Source: an uncultured Clostridia bacterium
Lineage (GTDB): Bacteria; Bacillota; Clostridia; TANB77; CAG-508
Direction of reading: 5' to 3'
NCBI GenBank assembly: GCA_944388935.1
Contig: CALXKK010000001.1
Span: 126,344-190,343 of the forward strand
Length of the DNA stretch: 64,000 nt
This document shows positions 36,200 through 44,398 of the stretch, piece after piece. Below the pieces are notes generated by a model. The model did not search any database and was not told the DNA's origin. It saw only the letters and a program-made list of their open reading frames with translations. Made by a program: the position numbers and the translations under genes. The first letter of the stretch is position 1. The number at the start of each line of letters is the position of its first letter.

Positions 36200-38991
36200 T
36201 ATACCTCATCTTTAGTTGTATTAATCTTTAATAGTTTAAATATTTCTACAATTACTAATGGTGATAATATTAATAATATTGTTTCTATTAAATTACCTAT
36301 TGGTAGAATTGGAATACTGAATATGTGTCTTAATGGTGGTACCAATAGTATTATTAACATTAATGCTGCTGATGCTCCAACTGCAAGCCATAGCATCTTA
36401 TTATTGAATGGATGTGTTTTGAATACAGATTTTTTGTTGTTTCTTATGTTAAACACATGTACTAGTTCTGAAAATGCTAATGTCATAAATGCCATTGTTT
36501 GACCAATTTCTACTTTTACTTCTTGTGGTTCTACGTATTCTGCTCCATTTGCTAATGCTTTATCTAAGTTATCTACTTCTTCTGCACTATAAATTTCTCC
36601 GTCCATTCTTACCATTGTTGGTAAATTTTCTTCCGGTGTTGCAAGACCTATTATGAATGCTGCAAGTGTTATTAAACCAATCATTATTCCTTGATATATT
36701 ACTCTGAAAGACATTCCTTTTGTAAATATACCCTTTTGTTTCTTTGGTTTTCTTTTCATTACATCATCTTCTGCTGGGTCCACTGCTAAAGCTAATGCAG
36801 GAAGTGAGTCTGTTACTAAGTTAATCCATAATATATGAATTGGAAGTAATACTTCTATTAAATTAATATCTATTCCAAATGTGCTACCAAGCCATGGTGT
36901 AATTAATATTGCTAAGAATAATACTATTATTTCACCAACATTACTAGAAAGTAAGAATTGAATTGCTTTTAAGATATTATCATATATACGTCTTCCTTCT
37001 TCTACAGAAGAAACAATAGTTGCGAAATTATCATCTGTTAATATTACATCTGCTGCTTCTTTTGATACATCTGTACCTACAATACCCATTGCACAACCAA
37101 TATCTGCAGTCTTTAATGCTGGGGCATCATTTACACCATCACCAGTCATGGCAACAATTTCTCCATTTGCTTGCCAAGCTTTTACTATTCTTACCTTGTG
37201 CTCTGGTGAAACCCTTGCATAAACAGAATATTTTCTGATATTTTTAGTTAAATCTTCATCTGACATTTCTTCTAGTTCGCTACCAGTAATAGCTTCGTCT
37301 TCGTTTTCTAATATTCCAAGTGCTTTTGCTATTGCTACTGCTGTTATTTTGTGGTCACCAGTAATCATTACAGTTTTTATTCCTGCTGTTTTACATTTTT
37401 CTACAGCTGCTTTAACTTCTTCTCTAGGTGGGTCTATCATTCCAACCATACCAACATAAATTAAATCTTGCTCCATATTTTTCATTTCTTCATCTGTTGG
37501 TTCATGGTCTATTTCTTTGTATGCCATTGCTAAAACTCTTAATGCGTCTTTTGCCATATCTACATTGTTCTTAGATATTTCTTGTTTATAAGACTCTAAA
37601 TCTGTTTTTATTTCACCATTTATTATATAAGAATTACATCTTGCAAGTAATTCGTCTATTCCACCTTTTGTACATACTAAATATTTGTCTCCAACTTTAT
37701 TTACTGTTGTCATTAATTTTCTGTCTGAATCAAATGGTATTTCTTTAACTCTTTTTAATTTTAATGTTTCTTTTAGATTAAAACTAATATTAAAACCTAA
37801 GTCTATTAATGCGGTTTCTGTTGGATCTCCAGTTAGTTTATTATTTTCTCCAATTTTAGTATCATTACATAATGTACATACTTGCATTAATCTATCTAAC
37901 TCGCCATTAATATCTTTAATATTTGTAACATCTTCTATTTTGTTATCTACAAACACTTTTTGAACTGTCATTTTGTTTTGAGTTAATGTTCCTGTTTTAT
38001 CTGAACATATAACTGTTGCACTACCTAAAGTTTCAACTGCAGGTAATTTCTTTACAATGGCATTTTTCTTTACCATTCTTTGAACACCTATTGCTAAAAC
38101 AATTGTAGACACTGCTGCTAATCCTTCTGGAATTGCTGCAACAGCTAAACTTACAGCTGTCATAAACATTTCTATTATGTCCTTACCATAAGCAATTCCT
38201 ATTGCAAATATTACAACACATATAGCAAGTGCTGCTATTCCTAATGTTTTTCCTAATTTATTTAATTTGATTTGAAGTGGTGTTTCTGTTCCTTCTGTAT
38301 CGTTAATTATTTCTGCTATCTTACCAACTTCTGTGTTCATTCCTGTTTCTACTACAATACCTTTTCCTCTTCCATAAGTTATAAGAGAAGAAGAGAAAAG
38401 CATATTTGTTCTATCTCCAAGACTTACTTTTTCATCTTTTATTGTATCTGCATTTTTGTCTACTGGTACAGATTCACCTGTTAAAGATGCCTCTTGTGAT
38501 TTTAAGTTTGCGCTTTCTACTATTCTTAAATCTGCTGGCACATAGTCACCTGTGTCTAAAACTACTACATCACCTGGAACTAGTTCTCTTGATTGTACTA
38601 CAATGACTTTTCCATTACGAATTACTTTAGATGCGTGTGCACTTAATTTTTGTAATGCTTCTAGTGATTTTTCTGCTTTACTTTCTTGAACTACACCTAT
38701 TATTGCATTAAGTACTACAACTATTAAAATTATAATTGTATCTGTTATTCCTTCTCCTTCTGCAATTCCTACCGCACCAGATACCACTGCTGCAACAATT
38801 AAAACAATTATCATGAAATCTTTAAATTGTTCTAAGAATTTTACAAATAAAGATTTTTTCTTTTTTTGTTTTAATTCGTTCATTCCATACTTTTCGTATT
38901 TTGCTTTTACTTGCTCATCTGTTAAGCCTTCTTTTACATTGGTTTGTAATTCTTCTTCGACTTCACTTATTCCTTTGTTAAACCAATTCAA
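36199..38991 (-). CDS. P-type cation ATPase (SERCA/PMCA-like, P2 type), probable Mn2+/Ca2+ exporter
   Basis: This 930-residue pump has the N-terminal cation-ATPase domain, phosphorylation site CSDKTGTLTQNKM, nucleotide site motif KGGIDELLARC, hinge MTGDGVNDAPALKTADIG, and ten predicted helices. In M4 it reads AAIPEGLAAVST and in M6 NLVTDSLPALAL, the ion-binding signatures of Ca2+/Mn2+ pumps. PEGLAA instead of the usual PEGLPA is a small difference. Translation starts at TTG (38991), with AGGAG 9 bases upstream. A yybP-ykoY manganese riboswitch precedes it, so Mn2+ export is the better guess than Ca2+ export alone. The pump sits in the plasma membrane and drives cation efflux with ATP. Confidence 0.93.
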   Translation of the reverse strand: MNWFNKGISEVEEELQTNVKEGLTDEQVKAKYEKYGMNELKQKKKKSLFVKFLEQFKDFMIIVLIVAAVVSGAVGIAEGEGITDTIIILIVVVLNAIIGVVQESKAEKSLEALQKLSAHASKVIRNGKVIVVQSRELVPGDVVVLDTGDYVPADLRIVESANLKSQEASLTGESVPVDKNADTIKDEKVSLGDRTNMLFSSSLITYGRGKGIVVETGMNTEVGKIAEIINDTEGTETPLQIKLNKLGKTLGIAALAICVVIFAIGIAYGKDIIEMFMTAVSLAVAAIPEGLAAVSTIVLAIGVQRMVKKNAIVKKLPAVETLGSATVICSDKTGTLTQNKMTVQKVFVDNKIEDVTNIKDINGELDRLMQVCTLCNDTKIGENNKLTGDPTETALIDLGFNISFNLKETLKLKRVKEIPFDSDRKLMTTVNKVGDKYLVCTKGGIDELLARCNSYIINGEIKTDLESYKQEISKNNVDMAKDALRVLAMAYKEIDHEPTDEEMKNMEQDLIYVGMVGMIDPPREEVKAAVEKCKTAGIKTVMITGDHKITAVAIAKALGILENEDEAITGSELEEMSDEDLTKNIRKYSVYARVSPEHKVRIVKAWQANGEIVAMTGDGVNDAPALKTADIGCAMGIVGTDVSKEAADVILTDDNFATIVSSVEEGRRIYDNILKAIQFLLSSNVGEIIVLFLAILITPWLGSTFGIDINLIEVLLPIHILWINLVTDSLPALALAVDPAEDDVMKRKPKKQKGIFTKGMSFRVIYQGIMIGLITLAAFIIGLATPEENLPTMVRMDGEIYSAEEVDNLDKALANGAEYVEPQEVKVEIGQTMAFMTLAFSELVHVFNIRNNKKSVFKTHPFNNKMLWLAVGASAALMLIILLVPPLRHIFSIPILPIGNLIETILLILSPLVIVEIFKLLKINTTKDEV

Positions 38992-39023
38992 AATTTATCT
39001 CTCCTTTTTTTATTTATTATACA

Positions 39024-39146
39024 CAAAAAGCAAGACTTTAAAAAACTTTTTGTGTTTTTTAAAAGTCTTGCTTACCTAAATTAGGTTACTAACCAGAATA
39101 CTTCGCGATTGTTGATTAGTAGTTTATAAGCTACTCCCTTTTAAAG
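39024..39146 (-). promoter_or_regulatory. yybP-ykoY (Mn2+) riboswitch with expression-platform terminator
   Basis: On the minus strand the leader begins AAAAGGGAGTAGC and closes with GTAAGCAAGACTTTT. These are the two conserved strands of the yybP-ykoY fold, with a hairpin between. AAAAG and CTTTT form the closing helix. The 3' strand CAAGACTTT can instead pair with AAAGTCTTG downstream (39031-39070) to make a terminator followed by CTTTTTG. Ligand binding should favour the closing helix and let transcription continue. Known members sense Mn2+ and control Mn2+ exporters. Confidence 0.85.
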
Positions 39147-39153
39147 TATTTGT

Positions 39154-39182
39154 ATTTTATCACTTTGGAATAATTTTTTCAA
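39154..39182 (-). promoter_or_regulatory. Sigma-A promoter of the riboswitch-ATPase transcript
   Basis: TTGAAA (39177-39182), a 17-base spacer and TAAAAT (39154-39159) are read on the minus strand. The predicted start lies a few bases before the first conserved riboswitch strand, as expected for an aptamer at the 5' end of its RNA. Confidence 0.8.
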
Positions 39183-39206
39183 TATTTTTGTATAAAAATT
39201 TCAAAT

Positions 39207-39890
39207 TTATTTTGCATATATAATTAATCTTGCAGAACCATTTCTTGAACAAGTTGCAAGAGTTATCTCTGGTACTCCTCCAGTATCTCTGAATATATAA
39301 CTTGTATCTTGTGGAGATGTTTCGAATTTATTATATATTGTATATTCAACTGTTACACCATATAAGTCTGTAATATATACTTTATCACCTATATTTAAAT
39401 TTTTATTTTTAGAAAAGAATAATCTATTTAAATAATTATGACCTGCTATAACTGTATTTCCAGGTTCATTTGGTCCTGGTCCATATTCGACACATACACC
39501 CTTCTCAAGAGCTTGTTTAGAAAGTGTAGATATAATTGGATATCTTATTGCCGTTTTTGGAATTCTAATATATCCACAAATGTCAAAACCATAATATTTA
39601 TTAGCTGATTTTTTGCTTGTTGATGATCTTGCAGATTTTACTTTGCTAGCCTTTGAACTTCTGGCTGAATCTGTATCACTATCTGTTTGTGTTGTTTCAT
39701 CAGTTATTATATTTCCTTCTGTGTCACCTATTTCGTTAGTAAATTCCGAAATAAACTCATCGGAATTGTTGTTTATAATTTTAGCTGAAATAAATTTATA
39801 AACAACATATATGGCGATTCCTATTAAGATTATTAATAATATTATAAAAAAAGTATCTAAAACTTTTTTATAAGCTGTCTCTGCTGACAT
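39207..39890 (-). CDS. Sortase, second of a tandem pair
   Basis: This 227-residue sortase has one N-terminal helix (about 13-33), a Ser/Thr/Lys-rich linker (SARSSKASKVKSARSSTSKK), and a C-terminal catalytic domain. NTVIAGHNYLNRLFF carries the catalytic His, ITLATCSRNG the catalytic Cys, and ARLIIYAK the Arg. Sortases link secreted proteins with an LPxTG-like motif to the wall or to each other. ATG at 39890 follows GGAGG by 6 bases; a longer frame from 39956 begins inside the hairpin between the two sortase genes. It is a paralogue of the next gene upstream. GHNY rather than GHR hints at an uncommon class; the class is not decided here. No sorting substrate is adjacent. Confidence 0.93.
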   Translation of the reverse strand: MSAETAYKKVLDTFFIILLIILIGIAIYVVYKFISAKIINNNSDEFISEFTNEIGDTEGNIITDETTQTDSDTDSARSSKASKVKSARSSTSKKSANKYYGFDICGYIRIPKTAIRYPIISTLSKQALEKGVCVEYGPGPNEPGNTVIAGHNYLNRLFFSKNKNLNIGDKVYITDLYGVTVEYTIYNKFETSPQDTSYIFRDTGGVPEITLATCSRNGSARLIIYAK

Positions 39891-39930
39891 TTTTACCTCC
39901 ATTAAATTTTTATATTTAACATTACCAAAA

Positions 39931-39957
39931 GGTGAATTGTACAAATTACAATTCACC
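39931..39957 (-). terminator. Hairpin between the two sortase genes
   Basis: GGTGAATTGTA (39931-39941) and its exact complement (39947-39957) form an 11-bp stem with a 5-base loop, followed on the minus strand by TTTTGG. The short T-tract suggests partial termination or a stabilising 3' end, so the second sortase may be made at a lower level. Confidence 0.6.
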
Positions 39958-39979
39958 CATTAGTCTAAATTAATATATA

Positions 39980-40642
39980 TTATTCAGCAAGTTTTGCCCA
40001 AATTATAATTCTACCTTTACTATCATCTGTACATGTTGTTAGTGATATTTCTGGTTTTCCTCCTGTATCTCTGTCAAAATAATCTGCATCATTTTCACTT
40101 GTTTCGTATTTATTATAAATTGTATATTGCAATCTTGTTCCAGAATTATCTGTAATATAAATTGTATCACCATTCTCTAGTTTGTAGTTATTTGAAAAGA
40201 ATTGGCCATTTCTGTAATTATGTCCAGCAATTACTGTGTTTCCAACTTGATTTGGTCCAGGTCCATATTGCATTACTACAGCTGTATTCATTGCTTTTGG
40301 TCCCATTTGTTTTAATATTGGAAGATTTACATTTGTTTTTGGAATTTCTATTGCACCTACAACATCGAATCCTTTAAATTTTTTTGATGTATCTCCAGCT
40401 GTTCCTGACCCAATTGAATTTACATCTATTAATGCATTTAAGTCTCCTGTAAGTCCATTATCGTCTACTGATGTTATATTATTGGCATTAAATGCAGTAT
40501 CCATAAACTCTGCTGTATCCTTATCTAGGAAATATTTTGTATAAATCTCATAGCCTAGGAAACCTAATAGCCCAACAATTCCAATAATTACAACAATTAA
40601 TAAAACAGTTAATACTTTACTATATTTACTATCAACAAACAT
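39980..40642 (-). CDS. Sortase, first of a tandem pair
   Basis: This 220-residue sortase has one N-terminal helix (about 11-33) and a short acidic linker. Its catalytic domain has NTVIAGHNYRNGQFF (His), ISLTTCTDDS (Cys) and GRIIIWAKL (Arg). It shares PKTNVNLPILKQ- and QYGPGPNQVG-type phrases with the downstream sortase (PKTAIRYPIIST and EYGPGPNEPG), showing duplication. It probably acts on the outer membrane face to anchor surface proteins or build pili. The linker is acidic here and basic in its partner, which suggests different targets. GGAGG lies 7 bases before the ATG. No LPxTG protein was seen in the window; the lectin-hydrolases lack such an end. Confidence 0.93.
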   Translation of the reverse strand: MFVDSKYSKVLTVLLIVVIIGIVGLLGFLGYEIYTKYFLDKDTAEFMDTAFNANNITSVDDNGLTGDLNALIDVNSIGSGTAGDTSKKFKGFDVVGAIEIPKTNVNLPILKQMGPKAMNTAVVMQYGPGPNQVGNTVIAGHNYRNGQFFSNNYKLENGDTIYITDNSGTRLQYTIYNKYETSENDADYFDRDTGGKPEISLTTCTDDSKGRIIIWAKLAE

Positions 40643-40729
40643 AATTTTACCTCCAATTACCTATCTAAAGTATATTATACCATATTTTTTTATGTTTTCA
40701 TATACTTTATGTAAATTTTTTCTTTTGTT

Positions 40730-41074
40730 TTAACACATTTTTGTTCCTAATTTTTTACCACCTAATAGGTGAAAATGCAAATGTTTTACTGTCTGCCCTG
40801 CTTCTTCTTTGCAGTTATTTATAATTCTATATCCTTTATCTGCAATTCCTTGCTCTTTTGCTATTTTATTTATTACTAAATGTATTTTTGCTATAATATC
40901 AGCATTTTCTTCTGTTATTTCGCTTATATCATTATAATGTTTTTTTGGTATTACTATTATATGAACTGGTGCCATTGGGTTAATATCTTTAAATGCTAAT
41001 ATTTCGTCATCTTCGTATACTTTTGTAGAAGGTACTTCTCCTTTTACTATTTTACAAAATAAACAATCTTCCAT
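40730..41074 (-). CDS. HIT family nucleotide hydrolase (Hint-like)
   Basis: This 114-residue protein has the histidine triad HLHFHLLGG at the C-terminal end, the zinc-binding CLFCKIVKGE start, and the nucleotide-contact phrase AFKDINPMAPVHIIVIPKKHY. Hint-group proteins hydrolyse adenosine phosphoramidates such as aminoacyl-AMP made by tRNA synthetases. That fits its place directly after a short alanyl-tRNA synthetase on the same strand. ATG at 41074 is preferred over the in-frame start at 41089 because GGAGGT ends 7 bases upstream of it. A pair of inverted GGGACGGTCC repeats separates it from alaS. The usual length for the family is about 110-120. Confidence 0.94.
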   Translation of the reverse strand: MEDCLFCKIVKGEVPSTKVYEDDEILAFKDINPMAPVHIIVIPKKHYNDISEITEENADIIAKIHLVINKIAKEQGIADKGYRIINNCKEEAGQTVKHLHFHLLGGKKLGTKMC

Positions 41075-41090
41075 TTTAATTACCTCCATA

Positions 41091-41194
41091 GGGAATAAGG
41101 GACGGTCCTTTTTTCCCTCTTTTCAAACTTTATAACATTACTATATATACTTATTTTTTAATAATCGGGATTTTAAGGACCGTCCCCAAATCCC
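41091..41194. repeat. Two inverted GGGACGGTCC repeats between alaS and the HIT gene
   Basis: One copy (41091-41118) reads GGGAATAAGGGACGGTCC with TTTTTTCCCT, and a second (41167-41194) reads GGGATTTTAAGGACCGTCCC with CAAATCCC. They face each other, so AAGGACCGTCCC and GGGACGGTCCTT (12 bp) could pair across a 60-base gap. The second copy is nearly identical to that at 36172-36199. Confidence 0.75.
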
Positions 41195-41196
41195 TT

Positions 41197-42948
41197 TTAT
41201 TTTATTAATACAGCTTTTATTCTTCTTACTCCAGATGAACTAGATTCTTCTTTTTTAATCTTAAATGTTCCTAGCTCTCCTGTATGTTTTACATGAGGCC
41301 CTCCACAAATTTCTTTGCTAAAATCTCCTATTGTATAAACTTTTACTCTATCACCATATTTATTTGTGAATAATCCTATTGCTCCGGATTTTTTTGCATC
41401 TTCATAACTCATTTCTTCGCAAGTTACTGGTAAGTCTTCTTTTATTTTTTCATTTACTAAATCCTCTACTTGTTGAATTTCTTCCTTTGTCATTTTTTGA
41501 GGATGTGTAAAGTCAAATCTTAATCTTTCTGTTGTTATATTAGAACCACTTTGTTTTACATGATCTCCTAAAACTTGTCTTAGTGCTGCATGCAATAGAT
41601 GTGTTGCTGTATGATAAGCTATTGTTTGTTCATTTTGTTCTGCTAAACCACCTTTAAATTTATGCTCACTACCTTGTCTAGATTTTTCTTGATGCTCTTT
41701 AAATAATTTATTAAATCCTTCCATATCAACTTTTATATCATTTTCTTTTGCTAATTCCTCAGTTACTTCTGGAGGGAATCCATATGTATCATATAATTTG
41801 AATACAGTTTCTGTATCTATAACATCTTTTCCTTCTGCTTTTGCTTTGTTTGCAGCTTTCATAAATTCTTTTTCTCCATGTGCTAGAGTCTTTACAAATT
41901 TATTTTGCTCTTCTATTATAACTTGTTTAATTGTTTCTTTATTTTCTTCTAGTTCTGGATACATTTCTTTTAAGTTTTCTACATTTAAGTCTATTAAATT
42001 TTCAGTTTCTTTTAAGTCTATTTGTAATTTATTTAAATGTCTTGTCATTCTTCTTATTAGTCTTCTTAATATGTATCCTCTGTCTATATTACTTGGTCTA
42101 CCACCATCTGCAATTACCATCATACTTGCTCTTAAATGTTCTGCTACAATTCTTCTGCTTTGGATATTATCTACTTTTTGTAATTCCTCTAACTTGTCCA
42201 TAATTGGTGCAAATAATTCTGTTTCAAAAGGAGTTTCTTTTCCTTGTAATAGCATTGTCATTCTTTCTAGTCCAAGTCCAGTATCTACATTATGTTGTTT
42301 TAGTTCTGTTAAGCTTCCGTCTTTATGTTTAAAATATTTCATAAATACATTATTCCATATTTCTACATATTTACCACAGTCACAGTCTGGATTACATCCT
42401 TCTGAGCACTTTGGTTTACCTGTATCGTAGAACATTTCTGTATCTGGTCCACATGGTCCTTCTTCTCCTGCTATCCACCAATTATCTTTTAAGAAATATA
42501 TTCTTTCTTTTGGTATTCCTGCTTCTTCCCAATATTTCGCAGCTTCTTCATCTTTTGGTGCTTCGTCATTTCCTGCAAAACATGTTACTGAGATTTTCTC
42601 TACTGGAATATTTAATACTTTTGTTAAAAATTCAAAACTCATTTTTATAGATTCTTCTTTAAAATATGCTCCTAAAGACCAATTTCCAAGCATTTCGAAA
42701 TATGTTAAATGTCTATTGTCTCCTACTTCATCTATATCATTTGTTCTTAAACATTTTTGATAATCTGTTAATTTATTACCTTCTGGATGTTTTTCTCCTA
42801 ACAAATATGGTACCAATTGTTGCATTCCAGCTGTTGTAAATAAAACAGATGGATCATTAATTGGAATTAATGGTGCACTTGGTATTACTTTATGTCCATG
42901 TTCTTCAAAAAATTTTAAATATTTGTTTCTTATTTCTATTGCCTTCAT
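41197..42948 (-). CDS. alaS: Alanyl-tRNA synthetase, short form lacking the C-terminal domain
   Basis: This protein of about 583 residues has the class II core (IRNKYLKFFEEHGHKVIPSA, TTAGMQQLVPYLLG, RTNDIDEVGDNRHLTYFEMLGNWS, GLGLERMTM) and the tRNA-recognition helices. It also has an editing domain with HTATHLLH and ICGGPHVKHTGELG supplying zinc ligands. It stops after GVRRIKAVLIK, so it lacks the DHHA1/C-Ala part of full-length AlaRS (about 870 residues). Such short forms are known in some bacteria. It would charge tRNA-Ala and clear Ser or Gly errors, or it may be a second copy beside a full-length gene elsewhere. ATG at 42948 has AGGAG 7 bases upstream; an in-frame TTG lies two codons earlier. 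Confidence 0.92.
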   Translation of the reverse strand: MKAIEIRNKYLKFFEEHGHKVIPSAPLIPINDPSVLFTTAGMQQLVPYLLGEKHPEGNKLTDYQKCLRTNDIDEVGDNRHLTYFEMLGNWSLGAYFKEESIKMSFEFLTKVLNIPVEKISVTCFAGNDEAPKDEEAAKYWEEAGIPKERIYFLKDNWWIAGEEGPCGPDTEMFYDTGKPKCSEGCNPDCDCGKYVEIWNNVFMKYFKHKDGSLTELKQHNVDTGLGLERMTMLLQGKETPFETELFAPIMDKLEELQKVDNIQSRRIVAEHLRASMMVIADGGRPSNIDRGYILRRLIRRMTRHLNKLQIDLKETENLIDLNVENLKEMYPELEENKETIKQVIIEEQNKFVKTLAHGEKEFMKAANKAKAEGKDVIDTETVFKLYDTYGFPPEVTEELAKENDIKVDMEGFNKLFKEHQEKSRQGSEHKFKGGLAEQNEQTIAYHTATHLLHAALRQVLGDHVKQSGSNITTERLRFDFTHPQKMTKEEIQQVEDLVNEKIKEDLPVTCEEMSYEDAKKSGAIGLFTNKYGDRVKVYTIGDFSKEICGGPHVKHTGELGTFKIKKEESSSSGVRRIKAVLIK

Positions 42949-43115
42949 TTTCAATCTCCTTTTTATTGTTTAAGCTATCTACACGTTTTAATTTTTGCAT
43001 TTAAATTATATTATATATTACCATAAATTGCAAGATTTTCGTTTTTTACTTTTTATGTATAATTTAATTTTTTCTAGAAATACTAATTTTAGACAAAATA
43101 AAAAGGAGGAAAATT

Positions 43116-43670
43116 ATGAAAGCAACTGGAGTAGTAAGAAGAATTGATGATTTAGGTAGAGTTGTTATTCCAAAAGAAATACGAAAAACTTTAAGAATAA
43201 AAGAAGGTGATCCTTTAGAAATATTTACTGATAAAGAAGGAGAAGTTATTTTAAAGAAATATTCCCCTATTGGTGAATTGTCTGAATTTGCAATTGGATA
43301 TGCAGAAACACTTGCAAAAACTACAGGTCACATAGCTTGTATTACAGATAAAGATACAGTAATCGCTGTTGCTGGTGGTTCTAAAAAAGATTACTTAGAA
43401 CAAGGTTTGAGTGAAGAAATCGAACAAATTATGGAAGATAAAGAAGTCTATAAAAGTGATAAAAATAATAACATGTCAGTTCCTATTGTAAAAAATGATA
43501 AAAAAGACAAAATATATAATTCTCAAATAGTTTATCCAATTATTTCTAATGGAGATTCTATCGGAACTGTTATTTTACTTTCTAAAGAACCAACAACTAA
43601 AATGACTGATGTTGAAACAAAAGTTGCTCAGTCAGCTGCTAGTTTCTTAGGAAGCCAAATGGAAATTTAA
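43116..43670 (+). CDS. spoVT: Stage V sporulation regulator SpoVT
   Basis: This 184-residue protein has an N-terminal AbrB/SpoVT DNA-binding domain (MKATGVVRRIDDLGRVVIPK, then EIRKTLRIKEGDPLEIFTD) and a C-terminal GAF-like domain (about 57-180). The length and both halves match SpoVT, the forespore regulator that tunes late sporulation genes. This is good evidence that the organism can make spores or comes from spore formers. AAAAGGAGG precedes the ATG. A TATAAT (43058-43063) lies about 55 bases upstream, without a convincing -35 box. In Bacillus the gene is under sigma-G. The gene stands alone on the plus strand, divergent from alaS. Confidence 0.96.
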   Translation: MKATGVVRRIDDLGRVVIPKEIRKTLRIKEGDPLEIFTDKEGEVILKKYSPIGELSEFAIGYAETLAKTTGHIACITDKDTVIAVAGGSKKDYLEQGLSEEIEQIMEDKEVYKSDKNNNMSVPIVKNDKKDKIYNSQIVYPIISNGDSIGTVILLSKEPTTKMTDVETKVAQSAASFLGSQMEI

Positions 43671-43674
43671 TTTA

Positions 43675-43700
43675 AAAATGCCTCGCAAAAGAGGTATTTT
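43675..43700. terminator. Bidirectional terminator between spoVT and comF
   Basis: AAAATGCCTC (43675-43684) pairs with GAGGTATTTT (43691-43700), with one G-U pair and a 6-base loop. T-rich sequence is present in both directions. It lies between two converging genes. Confidence 0.85.
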
Positions 43701-43706
43701 ACATAT

Positions 43707-44366
43707 TTAGTCTTTTGCAATCGTTAACACTCCAACTTTTTTGGCTCCATTTTCTTTAAGTAATCGACTACATTCATTTGTAGTACTTCCTGTTGTAAAA
43801 ACATCATCAAATAATAAAATTTTTTTGTCTTTTATTTTTTCTATATTTTTAACGCTATATGCATTTTTTATGTTCATTTTTCTTTGTATTTCGTTCAATG
43901 TGCTTTGGGGTTTTATATTTTTGTCTTTATATAATATATCTATTTCTATTTTTATATGATTTTCTCTTTTTTTCAGCTCTTCTAATATTAAATATGTTTG
44001 ATTATATCCTCTTAGTCTTTTTCTTATTTTATTTAATGGAATTGGAATTAAATAATCATATGAAAATATATATTTCATTACTTTTTTATTAGCATATATA
44101 AATTCTGCAAACAATTTACTTAAATATGCTTTGTCTTTAAATTTATATTGAACAATTTTTTCCTTTATTATTCCTGTATATTTAAAAATATGCATATGTT
44201 CATCATAATAAATTCCTTTTAATTCCAAAAAGCATTTTCTATTTGGAAAAATTATTTTGTCTATTTTCTTTTTACATCTATTACAAATTGCGTCATCGCA
44301 AATTTTTTCGCATATCCCACATGTTTGTGGGAATAAAAAATTGAGAGCTTTATTAATAAGTTCCAT
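43707..44366 (-). CDS. comF: ComF family phosphoribosyltransferase-like protein
   Basis: This 219-residue protein has an N-terminal zinc-finger-like cluster (CGICEKICDDAICNRCKKK), a middle region with YLIPIPLNKIRKRLRGYNQT, and a C-terminal phosphoribosyltransferase domain with the PRPP loop ILLFDDVFTTGST. ComF proteins are needed for DNA uptake during natural transformation, where they bind single-stranded DNA inside the cell; related proteins occur in bacteria not known to be competent. It starts 32 bases after the stop of recD2, so the two DNA-processing genes are likely cotranscribed. No other competence gene is in the window except perhaps the YlbF-family gene. Confidence 0.94.
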   Translation of the reverse strand: MELINKALNFLFPQTCGICEKICDDAICNRCKKKIDKIIFPNRKCFLELKGIYYDEHMHIFKYTGIIKEKIVQYKFKDKAYLSKLFAEFIYANKKVMKYIFSYDYLIPIPLNKIRKRLRGYNQTYLILEELKKRENHIKIEIDILYKDKNIKPQSTLNEIQRKMNIKNAYSVKNIEKIKDKKILLFDDVFTTGSTTNECSRLLKENGAKKVGVLTIAKD

Positions 44367-44398
44367 ATTCCTCCTTATTATTTGCCCCCAATTCTAAT

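Noticed and set aside
41798-42430. 210-codon open frame on the plus strand opposite alaS
   Set aside because: It is antisense to a clear synthetase gene and has no motif or ribosome site.
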